A stretch of DNA of 64,000 bases from VMCP01 sp964408945 (GTDB lineage Bacteria; Bacteroidota; Bacteroidia; NS11-12g; UBA955): contig CAYPBJ010000010.1 of the NCBI GenBank assembly GCA_964408945.1, positions 1-64,000 of the forward strand, read 5' to 3'. The notes beneath the pieces are model-generated. The model did no database searches. It saw nothing but the letters and a program-made list of their open reading frames with translations, and was not told the origin of the DNA. Below are positions 52,086 to 61,090 of the stretch, piece by piece. Positions within the stretch are counted from its first letter, which is position 1. Each line of letters begins with the position of its first letter. A program made the translations under genes and the position numbers.

Positions 52086-53339
52086 ATGCAACTCAGAAGG
52101 GTTGTTGTAACCGGAATGGGTGCTTTGACGCCTATCGGGAACAATTTGAACGATTATTGGTCAGCTTTAGTTAAAGGGACCTCAGGGGCCTGTGAAATAA
52201 CCAAGTTTGATCACTCTAAGTTCAAAGTTAAATTTGCTTGCGAGGTCAAAAATTTTGACCCCATGGAGTATTTTGATAAAAAAGAGGCCCGCAAAATGGA
52301 TCCCTTTACTCAATATGCCATGGTCTGTGCTGATGAAGCACTTAACGACAGTGGGTTGTTACAGCAATCATTTGATCCTGACAGAATTGGGGTCATATGG
52401 GGAGCAGGTATTGGTGGATTAACCACCTTTTTCAACGAAGTAGTAGACTACGCTAAGGGCGATGGAACCCCTCGTTTCTCGCCCTTTTTTATTCCTAAAA
52501 TGATTGTAGATATAGCCGCTGGTTACATCTCAATCAAACACCAATTAAGAGGTCCCAATTACAGCACTGTTTCTGCTTGTGCTTCTTCTACACATGCCCT
52601 TATAGATGCCTTCAACCTGATTCGCCTCGGTAAAGCTGATGCTATTGTTGCTGGCGGTTCAGAGGCTTGTGTGAATGAGCCATCAGTTGGTGGTTTTTCA
52701 AACATGAAAGCCCTCAGCGAGCGAAATGATGATATGCTTACCGCTTCCAGGCCCTTTGACAAAGACCGCGATGGATTTGTTATGGGTGAAGGTGGTGCTT
52801 GTTTGATCTTAGAAGATTTAGAACATGCCAAAGCTAGGGGTGCTAAGATTTATGCCGAATTGGTTGGTGGCGGCATGACCGCTGATGCTTATCATCTTAC
52901 TGCTCCTCATCCCGAAGGACTGGGCGCTCGTAATGTGATGAAAATGGCTCTTCAAGATGCCGGACTCAAAGCTGAAGACATTGATTATATCAACGTTCAT
53001 GGTACAAGTACCCCACTAGGAGACATAGCAGAAATTAAAGCAATTCACGGAGTGTTCGGTGAACATATGTACAACCTTAACATCAGCTCTACAAAAAGTC
53101 AAACAGGCCATTTGTTGGGTGGAGCAGGTGCCATTGAAGCGGCCGCTTGTGTTATGTCGGTGTACAACGATATCGTTCCTCCTACCATTAACCACTTTAC
53201 AGATGATCCAGAAATTGATCCAAGATTGAATCTTACATTCAATGTGGCTCAAAAAAGAACGGTAAATGCAGCATTGAGCAATACCTTTGGATTCGGTGGA
53301 CACAACGCATCTGTTATTTTCAAAAAATTCATCGACTAA
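52086..53339 (+). CDS. fabF: 3-oxoacyl-[acyl-carrier-protein] synthase II
   Basis: Condensing enzyme that elongates acyl-ACP with malonyl-ACP. Thiolase fold; catalytic Cys in STVSACASSTHA (about residue 163), His in YINVHGTSTPLGD (about 303) and His in KSQTGHLLGGAGAIEA (about 340). 417 aa, standard. Second gene of acpP-fabF-rnc. Confidence 0.96.
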   Translation: MQLRRVVVTGMGALTPIGNNLNDYWSALVKGTSGACEITKFDHSKFKVKFACEVKNFDPMEYFDKKEARKMDPFTQYAMVCADEALNDSGLLQQSFDPDRIGVIWGAGIGGLTTFFNEVVDYAKGDGTPRFSPFFIPKMIVDIAAGYISIKHQLRGPNYSTVSACASSTHALIDAFNLIRLGKADAIVAGGSEACVNEPSVGGFSNMKALSERNDDMLTASRPFDKDRDGFVMGEGGACLILEDLEHAKARGAKIYAELVGGGMTADAYHLTAPHPEGLGARNVMKMALQDAGLKAEDIDYINVHGTSTPLGDIAEIKAIHGVFGEHMYNLNISSTKSQTGHLLGGAGAIEAAACVMSVYNDIVPPTINHFTDDPEIDPRLNLTFNVAQKRTVNAALSNTFGFGGHNASVIFKKFID

Positions 53340-53348
53340 TATTTTCGT

Positions 53349-54068
53349 TTGGGTTTTTCTCTGTTCACAAAAGACCGTTTTCGTACCAAAATTCATAGAC
53401 TAACTGGCGTTCGTCCAATTAGAGTCAAAATTTATCGCGAAGCTTTTACCCATTCTTCTACAAGAGATAATAAATCTCACAACAATTCAGTCATCAACAA
53501 TGAAAGACTCGAATTTTTGGGTGATGCTATACTTGATGCTGTCATTGCTGAGGTATTATTCAATAGATTCCCCTTCAAAGACGAAGGATTTCTAACAGAA
53601 ATGCGTACCCGCATTGTCAACCGAGAGCAAATGGGCGATTTGGCTTACAAACTTGGTTTGTTAGAGCTGATGGATATGAAGGCCGAACTATTTACCAATA
53701 AAGTAGCACTAAAAGGAATTGGAGGAAATGCTTTAGAGGCCCTCATCGGTGCTATTTATTTAGATAGAGGTTACAATAAAGCGTCTTGGTTTATTAGACA
53801 CAGACTGATTGGTCAATATTTAGATATGGATCGACTCATGTCTATGGTAGTAAGTTATAAAGCCGTTTTCATGAAATGGGCGCAAAAAAATCAGAAAACC
53901 ATTGAATGGAAATTAGCAGAATCTGATCAGCGCAAAGACAAACACGAAATTTCCATGTACATAGATGGAGAATTGTGGTTTACAGAGATCAATAAAAGCC
54001 GGAAAAAGGCCGAAGAATTATGCTGCGAAAAAGCATGTAGAAAACTCGACCTTACTCATCAGCTGTAA
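53349..54068 (+). CDS. rnc: ribonuclease III
   Basis: Cleaves double-stranded RNA in rRNA maturation and mRNA decay. The RNase III domain carries the signature NNERLEFLGDAILDAV (about residues 50-65) with metal-binding Glu/Asp; the second acidic set is in GNALEALIGAIYLDRGY. The C-terminal double-stranded RNA-binding domain is compact (about 170-235). 239 aa. The only usable start is a TTG 9 nt after the fabF stop. Ends 2 nt from the convergent helicase gene. Confidence 0.94.
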   Translation: MGFSLFTKDRFRTKIHRLTGVRPIRVKIYREAFTHSSTRDNKSHNNSVINNERLEFLGDAILDAVIAEVLFNRFPFKDEGFLTEMRTRIVNREQMGDLAYKLGLLELMDMKAELFTNKVALKGIGGNALEALIGAIYLDRGYNKASWFIRHRLIGQYLDMDRLMSMVVSYKAVFMKWAQKNQKTIEWKLAESDQRKDKHEISMYIDGELWFTEINKSRKKAEELCCEKACRKLDLTHQL

Positions 54069-54070
54069 AA

Positions 54071-57000
54071 TCAATCTTCTATTGCTGGTAAGTGTTTTAC
54101 CAAGCCATTTTCTTTCGAGAAATTGCACCAATAACAATTATCTTCACCGCAACCTGTTAAAAACTCCTTGTTTTTGAGTTTTCGGTCTGCTTCTAATACC
54201 CATCTTTCAATCAATTCAAAATGCTCAGAGGTGTAATAGTTATTCCAAACAGATAGAGTATTGTCATCTTCGGGAGTCATAGATTCAATTCCCCCAGAAA
54301 TAAATTCCCAATTTAAATCAGGCTTATTTTTAATGAGTAAACCATAAATTCCCACTTGAAACCAATAATTTGCTGGCGGTTTTTCAGGATTGTACTTGCT
54401 GCTAAGGTTGGAATCGGTTTTCATTCTCGAGGTACTTCCAGTTTTATAATCAAATATTTGTACCGCATTGCCGTCAATAGCAATTTTATCAATTGAACCC
54501 TTGACAGGCACATTTCCAATGGTTGACTGAAGAGAATATTCTGTTTTAAAAACCCGGTTTTTTAAGTAAATATCCTTCTTATTAACCAAAATCAAGGGAA
54601 TTAAATGCTCTCCTTGCTGGGTTCTTGCTTTAAATTGTTTCTCAGTGAAATTGCCCTTGAATTTGTGCATCTGTGAATGGAAAACGGAAATCAACTCTTT
54701 TTCTGTAGGCCAAAGTCCTTCGCTCACAAACTGCTCAATAAGAATTCTCATGGTTCCATGTACCGCATTCCCGTATGCAGTGTTTTCATTCGGAGCCGAA
54801 GGAATCCGAACAATATTGCTGTAAAAAAATGATAATCCGCACTTAAGAATATTTTTTATAGATGACGGAGAGAATGTAAAGGTTTCTAATTTGTGATTAA
54901 TCCAGTCCATATTTTCCTCTTCGAGGGATGGCTTCGCGCTTTTCATTAAGATGTTTAAATGCGCCCAGTTCAAATCTGATTCAGAGAAATTCACCGTGTT
55001 TGGAGTATTTTCCGTGAAATCATGAACGGATTCTGCCACAAATTGAGCAGGAATCAAGGTTTCGGTTTTCTTTCCGTATTCATTCAAGAAGTAGGACAAA
55101 CGTACTTGTTTTTTACCTCGAGTTATAGCCACAAAAAACAAACGCCTTCTTTCTTCAATCTCTTGATCAGCACTATTTTGACTCGGAAGAGATTTGTTTA
55201 AAGCAATCAATAAGTGATTGATTCTGTAGGGATAACGACTGTTTTTTGAAGGTAACCATTCATTTTCGGTGCATGAAACTACAAAGACATAATCGAATTC
55301 TAATCCTTTAGAACCATGGGCAGTCATCAGTTGAACCCCATTTTCTTGTCCTAAACGTTTGGCCAATGGAATTTCCAGTTGTGCATTTTTTAGAGATTCA
55401 ATCTGAGCCAATAATTCTGTTAACGTGATGTAAGGGAATCTATCGCTTTGTTTCATGGCATAATCTAAAAAGGTATGCAGAACTTCTAAATTCCAGCGTG
55501 ATTTTTCATTTTGTGTGGCAAATGAAACAAATCCCCCTTCCGAATAAACTTTGGAAATTAATACACCAACATTTTCTTGTTGGCAATTTTCAATCCATTT
55601 TTCTGCGTGCTTCCAAAGCAATTTTAATTGTGAAATTGAATTAGAACTTAAATATTCCGCGGCAATTTCTCCCGCTAAAACGGCATTTAGGTAATTTCTC
55701 CAACCTACTGATAAGCCATCCTCTTTGTATTTTGTTCTTTTCCAAGCATCAATTTCAGTAGAAAGTTGATTTACCTCAATGGGCGTAATTTGGTAAATAG
55801 GGGAGACTAAAAGTTCATAAATCAAATGATCGGCAGAATTTGCCTCTTTTGATTCTCGATCTATGAAAGTCAACCATTTTATCAATAATACCACGATGGG
55901 TTCTTTCAGAATATTGGCATTTTTTGATAAAACAAAAGGAATATTTTTAATTTGGAATAAATCTACAAGCGCCTTAGCTGATGCATGCTTTGAATATAAA
56001 ATGGCAATTTCGTTTGGTTCGACCCCAGATTTTATTAGAGATTCAATTTCGGTTGCAATTCCAATACTCTGATGGAATTCATTGAAATAAGCAGTTGCTT
56101 GAAAAGGCAATAGAGGATAATTCTTGTTGTCTCCCGAACACTCTAAATCTTTGATCAAGGCAGTATCGGTATTTACCAATCGGTCTTGATTGAATTTTAT
56201 CAATCGAGTAGACGATTCTAAAATTGGGGAAGCGCTTCGATAATTGTCTTTCAGCATAATTACTTGTAAGTGTTGTTGAAAACGACTTTTAAATTCAATC
56301 ATGTTCTGCACCCTAGCACCTTGAAAGGCATAAATGCTTTGGTCGTCATCACCTACTACGAAACAATTGGGATTTTCCTCGAAATAGTCAATCAAATAAT
56401 ATAGGATATCGGCTTGTTTTCCAGATGTATCTTGAAATTCATCAACCAACACGTAATGATATTTCTCTTGAATGAGTTGCTTGAAGTCGGGATCATTCTT
56501 GAACTTTTGGTAGACCCAATCAATCATATCATTGAATTCGTAGACCCCAGCATCAGCTTTGTGTTGTTTATAAACATCTATTAAACGAGCTGCTTCAATC
56601 AGTTTAATCCAATAACCATGATTCTCGGCGTATTTCTTTTTATTCAAATCACCTTTAACAGCATTTTCTTTGGGCATGTTCTTTTTGTATGCGTGCTCAG
56701 GAAATGCTTCTAAATATCTTGCGTGGTCTTTTAGGGTTTCAACGTTTTGGGCAATTTGTTGGGCATCAATATTGACATCATCCATGATTTTCCAGAGATT
56801 GAGCAGGGTTTTATGAGTGCTGAAATTATTGGATGAGTAATCTTTGATAGGAGATGACGCAGGTAGATCAGCTATGATTTTTTGCACAATTTCAATGCGC
56901 TCCAAATCATCCATCACCCTCAGGTCGCGTTTTGAAAAATGTTCTGGATATTCACCAATGATGCGATTGCATAAGCTGTGAAAAGTATGAATATTTACTC

Positions 57001-57253
57001 TGTAGGCATCGTTGCCCATGAACTTCATCAAACGTTTTTGCATGGCTGTTGAACCAGCATCAGTGAAAGTCAAGCACAAAATGTTTTCTGGTGCTGTATC
57101 TGTTTGCTGTCTTATGTTCATGATACGCGCAGCAAGAATCTGAGTTTTACCGGTTCCCGGACCAGCAATTACCATTACTGGCCCATCAATGGCATCTACT
57201 GCCTGTTTTTGTCGGGCGTTTAGCCCAGCATACAATTCATCGAAATTTGACAT
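54071..57253 (-). CDS. UvrD-family helicase fused to a PD-(D/E)XK nuclease with Fe-S cluster motif
   Basis: ATP-dependent 3'-5' DNA helicase with nuclease. Helicase motifs: Q motif NARQKQAVDAIDGP, Walker A AGPGTGKT (about residues 30-37), motif II VDEFQDT, QSIYAFQGA, and motif V TAHGSKGLEFDYVFV. The C-terminal RecB-like nuclease has GNAVHG, GSIDKIAI and IFDYKTGS (His, Asp, Asp-x-Lys). Cys805 and a C-terminal C-x4-C-x2-C (Cys1035, 1040, 1043) match the plan of nucleases that hold a 4Fe-4S cluster. 1060 aa; a single-polypeptide AddAB-like repair enzyme. No partner subunit nearby. Confidence 0.9.
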   Translation of the reverse strand: MSNFDELYAGLNARQKQAVDAIDGPVMVIAGPGTGKTQILAARIMNIRQQTDTAPENILCLTFTDAGSTAMQKRLMKFMGNDAYRVNIHTFHSLCNRIIGEYPEHFSKRDLRVMDDLERIEIVQKIIADLPASSPIKDYSSNNFSTHKTLLNLWKIMDDVNIDAQQIAQNVETLKDHARYLEAFPEHAYKKNMPKENAVKGDLNKKKYAENHGYWIKLIEAARLIDVYKQHKADAGVYEFNDMIDWVYQKFKNDPDFKQLIQEKYHYVLVDEFQDTSGKQADILYYLIDYFEENPNCFVVGDDDQSIYAFQGARVQNMIEFKSRFQQHLQVIMLKDNYRSASPILESSTRLIKFNQDRLVNTDTALIKDLECSGDNKNYPLLPFQATAYFNEFHQSIGIATEIESLIKSGVEPNEIAILYSKHASAKALVDLFQIKNIPFVLSKNANILKEPIVVLLIKWLTFIDRESKEANSADHLIYELLVSPIYQITPIEVNQLSTEIDAWKRTKYKEDGLSVGWRNYLNAVLAGEIAAEYLSSNSISQLKLLWKHAEKWIENCQQENVGVLISKVYSEGGFVSFATQNEKSRWNLEVLHTFLDYAMKQSDRFPYITLTELLAQIESLKNAQLEIPLAKRLGQENGVQLMTAHGSKGLEFDYVFVVSCTENEWLPSKNSRYPYRINHLLIALNKSLPSQNSADQEIEERRRLFFVAITRGKKQVRLSYFLNEYGKKTETLIPAQFVAESVHDFTENTPNTVNFSESDLNWAHLNILMKSAKPSLEEENMDWINHKLETFTFSPSSIKNILKCGLSFFYSNIVRIPSAPNENTAYGNAVHGTMRILIEQFVSEGLWPTEKELISVFHSQMHKFKGNFTEKQFKARTQQGEHLIPLILVNKKDIYLKNRVFKTEYSLQSTIGNVPVKGSIDKIAIDGNAVQIFDYKTGSTSRMKTDSNLSSKYNPEKPPANYWFQVGIYGLLIKNKPDLNWEFISGGIESMTPEDDNTLSVWNNYYTSEHFELIERWVLEADRKLKNKEFLTGCGEDNCYWCNFSKENGLVKHLPAIED

Positions 57254-57313
57254 GAGAAACCTAAATATACGAAAATTTCCTGAAATTTACAAAAGGCTAT
57301 GGTTTAGATTTGA

Positions 57314-57321
57314 TAACTTTG
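57314..57321 (+). promoter_or_regulatory. -7 promoter element of the DUF1599 operon
   Basis: TAACTTTG (TAnnTTTG) ends 5 nt before the ATG at 57327. Confidence 0.6.
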
Positions 57322-57326
57322 TTACG

Positions 57327-57887
57327 ATGACTGTTGCCAAGCCCAATACCAAAGAACAATATCAACAAGTTCTTGACCATTGCAGAACTATTTTCTTGAA
57401 AAAAAATTCTGATTATGGTGCATCATGGAGGTTGTTTCGCCCGAGCAGTCTCACAGATCAATTGTTTATCAAGGCTCAACGAATCAGAAACATTGAACAA
57501 TCTGGTGTGAACAATGTGGGTGATGACGTCTTTGGCGAGTTTATGGGGATTGTCAATTATGCCATCATGGGCATGATTCAGATGAATGAAGAAGCCACAT
57601 TCACACCAACAGAATCTACCCATGAACTGATGGAACTCTATGACTTATGGTCAAAGAAAACGTTTGATTTGATGTTGTTGAAAAACTCAGATTACAGTGA
57701 AGTTTGGAGAGAAATGAGAATCAGTTCCTTCACAGATATGATATTAGTAAAGTTGGCCAGAATAAAACAAATTGAAGACAATCAAGGTATTACAGTTAGC
57801 TCTGAAGGAGCCGATGCCAATTATCAAGACATTATGAATTATGCCATCTTTGCACTGATCAGATTGACTGAATTAAAAACAGAGTAA
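57327..57887 (+). CDS. DUF1599 (Nmad1-type) protein with internal duplication
   Basis: 187 aa of two repeated helical units: the first has KKNSDYGASWRLFRPSSLTDQ (about residue 25), the second LKNSDYSEVWREMRISSFTDM (about 116). DUF1599 is also called nucleotide modification associated domain 1 and appears near DNA base modification genes in phages; the chromosomal Bacteroidota copy is of unknown role. ATG 57327 chosen from the promoter; an upstream in-frame extension overlaps the helicase gene. One nt separates it from the next gene. Confidence 0.8.
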   Translation: MTVAKPNTKEQYQQVLDHCRTIFLKKNSDYGASWRLFRPSSLTDQLFIKAQRIRNIEQSGVNNVGDDVFGEFMGIVNYAIMGMIQMNEEATFTPTESTHELMELYDLWSKKTFDLMLLKNSDYSEVWREMRISSFTDMILVKLARIKQIEDNQGITVSSEGADANYQDIMNYAIFALIRLTELKTE

Positions 57888-57888
57888 C

Positions 57889-59049
57889 ATGAAAAATCTA
57901 TTTCTGATTGTTCGATTCATTACGGGTGCACTTTTTGTGTTTTCAGGATTGGTTAAATTGAATGATCCTAGTGGATTCGCCATAAAGTTGAATGAGTACT
58001 TTGACGTTTTCGCTCAAGATGTACCCTCGTTAGATTCCTTTTTTCGGTCTTTGAAGGATTATTCAATTTTGTTGAGCGGCTCATTTTGCGCCCTCGAAGT
58101 TCTCTTGGGGGTTGCTATGCTTTTAGGATGGCAAATTAGAGCGACACTTTCCATTACCACGGTCTTGATTGTTTTTTTTACCTTCTTGACCGGTTATTCA
58201 GCGGTTTATAATAAGGTTACCGATTGCGGTTGTTTTGGCGATTTTATTCATTTAGAACCTTGGGATAGTTTCAAAAAGGATCTAATCTTGTTGTTGTTTG
58301 TGGCAATTCTGTTGGCCGGAATCAAGTTTAATCAAACCCTCTTTCAATCAATTAGAGTCAATCAGCTTATGATGGGCTCCACAGTGTTGACCCTTGGATT
58401 TGGATTTTACTGTTATTTTTATTTGCCCGTTTGGGACTTTCTCCCTTACAAAAAAGGAAATGACATTGATTTCATTATGAATCACATCCCTCCAGGAGAG
58501 AGAGCTACCGATAGCGTAGACATTCGATTTGTGATGCAGAAAGGTTCAGACTCTGTAAAAGTAACCACCTCTCAGTATGGTGATTTTGCTCAAAAAGGAT
58601 ACGTTTTTGTAAGGCAAGACAGACGGGTAATTGTTAAAGGTTATAGCAGTCCCATTCATGATTTTGCCATCCATGATCTTCAAAATGGAATTGACTATAA
58701 AGATAGTTTTTTAAAATATTCAGGTTATCAAGTCTTATTTATTGCGCCGTTTTTGAGCAGCACAGATGTTTCTTGTTTGTCTGATATCTCACAATTGCAT
58801 GATTTTATTTCAAAAAAACAAGGCATGAGGTTTTATGCATTGTCGTCTGCATCCAAAGAGGCTAGCAATGAGTTTGCACAAAAACATGGGTTGAAATTTG
58901 CTTTTTTTGCGGCCGATCAAAAAATGCTTATGACCATGGCTCGTTACAATCCCACCGTTTATTTATTCAAAGGCTCTGTAGTCATGGATAAATGGAGCGG
59001 TATGAATGTCCCCAAAAAGGAGGACATTGAAAAATATATGCGTCCATGA
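57889..59049 (+). CDS. BT_3928-type DoxX/MauE membrane protein with thioredoxin-like C-terminus
   Basis: Four membrane helices in the first 145 residues form a DoxX/MauE module (FSGLVKLNDPSGFA near residue 18; TDCGCFGDF near 115, the Cys pair typical of MauE-type disulphide-handling proteins). A fifth helix follows, then a periplasmic thioredoxin-like domain (about 245-385) whose expected CxxC position reads SSTDVSC, with only one Cys. Total 386 aa. Overlaps the DppB-like permease gene by 4 bp (ATGA). Confidence 0.8.
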   Translation: MKNLFLIVRFITGALFVFSGLVKLNDPSGFAIKLNEYFDVFAQDVPSLDSFFRSLKDYSILLSGSFCALEVLLGVAMLLGWQIRATLSITTVLIVFFTFLTGYSAVYNKVTDCGCFGDFIHLEPWDSFKKDLILLLFVAILLAGIKFNQTLFQSIRVNQLMMGSTVLTLGFGFYCYFYLPVWDFLPYKKGNDIDFIMNHIPPGERATDSVDIRFVMQKGSDSVKVTTSQYGDFAQKGYVFVRQDRRVIVKGYSSPIHDFAIHDLQNGIDYKDSFLKYSGYQVLFIAPFLSSTDVSCLSDISQLHDFISKKQGMRFYALSSASKEASNEFAQKHGLKFAFFAADQKMLMTMARYNPTVYLFKGSVVMDKWSGMNVPKKEDIEKYMRP

Positions 59050-60098
59050 TCAGAAATGCGTTAAAGAAGATCCCTTTTTTGATTTCGGTGCTGGCGGGAT
59101 TGATTTTATTGATATTCATCCTTTTTCAGGCACTTCCGGGGCCCGAACAAATTTTGAGTTCGCAGCGTTCCGACGGGGAAACTACCAAAGCCATTGTTAA
59201 AGAATTGGGACTTGATCAACCTATTTACATTCAAGCATTTAAATATTTGAATGATGTTTCACCCGTTTCAGTGTATGCCTCAGACGCAGTGCCATCTCAA
59301 CTCAGTGGGTTGCATGCATCATTGGGCGAATGGCAGCTCTGGTTAAAGTTCCCTTATTTAAGACAATCTTTCCAAACTCGACGATTGGTGTCAAGCATGT
59401 TGGGAGAAGCGTTTCTGGGTACTCTATTATTGGCTCTATCGGCAATGTTGATTGCCGTGTTTTTGGGAGTTCCACTGGGTATTTGGGCAAGCATGCGGCG
59501 CAATAGTTGGGTTGATCATTTTATAGTGTGGATTTCAGCCATTGGAATTTCGGTGCCATCTTTTTTCTCTGCTATGATTTTCTCTTGGCTGTTTGGATAT
59601 GTTTATCATTCAACCACAGGTCTGCCCATGACGGGTAGTTTTTTCGAAATAGATGATTTGGGTGAGGAAATACACGTTAAATGGACGAATTTGATTCTTC
59701 CAGCAGTGGCTTTAGGCATTCGTCCTTTGGCTGTTTTGGTGCAATTAACCAGGAATACCATGGTTGATATTATGGAAATGGATTTCATTCAAACGGCAAG
59801 AGCAAAAGGGTTAAAAGAAAGTGTAGTTATTTTCAGACATGCTTTGCCCAATGCTTTGAATCCATTGGTTACTTCGGTAGGAGGTTGGTTTAGCAGCCTT
59901 TTAGCGGGGTCTTTCTTTACTGAGTACATTTTTCAGTGGAAGGGATTGGGTAAAGTGACCATTGATGCACTCCAACAAAGTGACCTTCCTTTGGTGATGG
60001 GGGCGGTTTTATTCACAGCCTGTGTGTTTTTCGCCATTCACAGCATCACAGAACAGTTGTATGTTTGGATTGATCCTCGATTACGAAAGAGCTCATGA
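59046..60098 (+). CDS. ABC transporter permease (DppB/OppB type), without visible partners
   Basis: Inner-membrane subunit of a peptide/nickel-type importer. Helix near residues 13-35, a periplasmic loop extended to about 110 residues, then five helices with the EAA loop region ARAKGLKESVVIFRHALPNAL (about 258-278). 350 aa. The usual partner genes (substrate-binding protein, DppC, ATPases) are absent here, so it either pairs with distant genes or has diverged. It overlaps both neighbours by 4 bp. Confidence 0.85.
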   Translation: MIRNALKKIPFLISVLAGLILLIFILFQALPGPEQILSSQRSDGETTKAIVKELGLDQPIYIQAFKYLNDVSPVSVYASDAVPSQLSGLHASLGEWQLWLKFPYLRQSFQTRRLVSSMLGEAFLGTLLLALSAMLIAVFLGVPLGIWASMRRNSWVDHFIVWISAIGISVPSFFSAMIFSWLFGYVYHSTTGLPMTGSFFEIDDLGEEIHVKWTNLILPAVALGIRPLAVLVQLTRNTMVDIMEMDFIQTARAKGLKESVVIFRHALPNALNPLVTSVGGWFSSLLAGSFFTEYIFQWKGLGKVTIDALQQSDLPLVMGAVLFTACVFFAIHSITEQLYVWIDPRLRKSS

Positions 60099-60619
60099 CC
60101 GCAAAACAACGCATTTATTTAATTGGATTGCCAGCCTCAGGCAAGACTACCATTGGAAGATGGTTAGCAGAACGACTTGGGTGGGAATTTTATGATATTG
60201 ATGAGGCTGTAATTTCTAAAAGCGGTTTGAGTATTTTTCGTTTTTTTGAAGAAAAAGGTGAAGAAGAATTTCGTAAATTAGAAACCGAATTATTACGAGA
60301 AACTAAACTAATAAACAACACCGTAATATCTTGTGGAGGGGGAACTGTAGCCCATTCAAATAACATGGAATGGATCTTAAATCAAGGCTTAACCGTATAT
60401 TTAAATCCAGAAATTTCTGAATTATCTTTAAGAATTGCCGGTAATCCTACTCAAAGACCTATGTTTAAAGGCCTTCAAGGCGAGGAAATTACCGTTAAAT
60501 TGTCGAATTTACTCGAAGAAAGAGCAAAATTTTATCATCAGTCTAAAATTATTTGGAATAAAAGCACCCCAAATGATTTTCTTTATACTGCTGTAAATCA
60601 ATTAGTTGGATCTAACTAA
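60095..60619 (+). CDS. aroK: shikimate kinase
   Basis: Phosphorylates shikimate at the 3-hydroxyl in aromatic amino acid synthesis. P-loop LIGLPASGKTTIG (about residues 9-21), the shikimate-binding Asp pair in YDIDEAV (about 37), CGGGTV (about 83-88), and the lid Arg in NPTQRPM. 174 aa, normal. Starts with a 4-bp ATGA overlap with the permease gene. No aro cluster nearby. Confidence 0.93.
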   Translation: MTAKQRIYLIGLPASGKTTIGRWLAERLGWEFYDIDEAVISKSGLSIFRFFEEKGEEEFRKLETELLRETKLINNTVISCGGGTVAHSNNMEWILNQGLTVYLNPEISELSLRIAGNPTQRPMFKGLQGEEITVKLSNLLEERAKFYHQSKIIWNKSTPNDFLYTAVNQLVGSN

Positions 60620-60684
60620 TTTCCAATGTTATATTTTGTTAATTAATAGTGAATAAAAAAGTATTACTAAATGTGCATCAACTA

Positions 60685-60715
60685 TTTGTGAATCACATTG
60701 ACTTTTATACTTTTG
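60685..60715 (+). promoter_or_regulatory. complete promoter of the HU gene (-33 and -7)
   Basis: TTTG at 60685-60688, a 19-nt spacer, then TACTTTTG at 60708-60715: a textbook Bacteroidota promoter. It leaves a leader of about 30 nt before the ATG at 60748. Confidence 0.8.
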
Positions 60716-60747
60716 AGAAGTTAACCAAATCTAAAAACAGTTAAATA

Positions 60748-61020
60748 ATGAACAAATCAGATTTAATCGGTAAGATGTCAGCAGATGCTGGTATCACCAA
60801 AACTCAAGCTCAAGCGGCTTTGAATTCTTTCATCGATGCAACTACTGGTGCTTTGAAGGCAAACGACAAAGTAATCTTAGTAGGTTTCGGTACTTTTTCT
60901 ACTAGCACTCGTAGCGCTCGTAAAGGTCGTAACCCACAAACTGGTAAAGAAATCAATATCGCTGCGAAAACAGTGGTTCGTTTCAAGCCAGGTGCTGAGT
61001 TGAGCAACAACGTAAAGTAA
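60748..61020 (+). CDS. hup: HU family DNA-binding protein
   Basis: 90 aa dimeric nucleoid protein that bends and compacts DNA. Helical N-terminal half (MNKSDLIGKMSADAGITKTQ), then the beta-arm signature GRNPQTGKEINI and the closing helix. Single-gene transcript with its own promoter and a strong terminator. Confidence 0.96.
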   Translation: MNKSDLIGKMSADAGITKTQAQAALNSFIDATTGALKANDKVILVGFGTFSTSTRSARKGRNPQTGKEINIAAKTVVRFKPGAELSNNVK

Positions 61021-61040
61021 TATTTTACTCTACCACATAA

Positions 61041-61076
61041 GAAGAGGCTGTCAAACTTTGGCAGCCTCTTTTTTTT
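61041..61076 (+). terminator. intrinsic terminator of the HU gene
   Basis: Stem GAGGCTGTC / GGCAGCCTC (one G-T pair) extended by A-T pairs, loop AAACTTT, then eight Ts. The T-run overlaps the first base of the next promoter's -7 element. Confidence 0.9.
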
Positions 61077-61083
61077 ATCTTTG
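61076..61083 (+). promoter_or_regulatory. -7 promoter element of the aminotransferase gene
   Basis: TATCTTTG (TAnnTTTG) ends 7 nt before the ATG at 61091 and begins in the terminator T-run. Confidence 0.6.
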
Positions 61084-61090
61084 TTGTATA

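Noticed and set aside
57327..57887. Phage DNA-modification locus around the DUF1599 (Nmad1) gene
   Set aside because: No phage genes, base-modification enzymes or composition shift around it; the neighbours are core genes.
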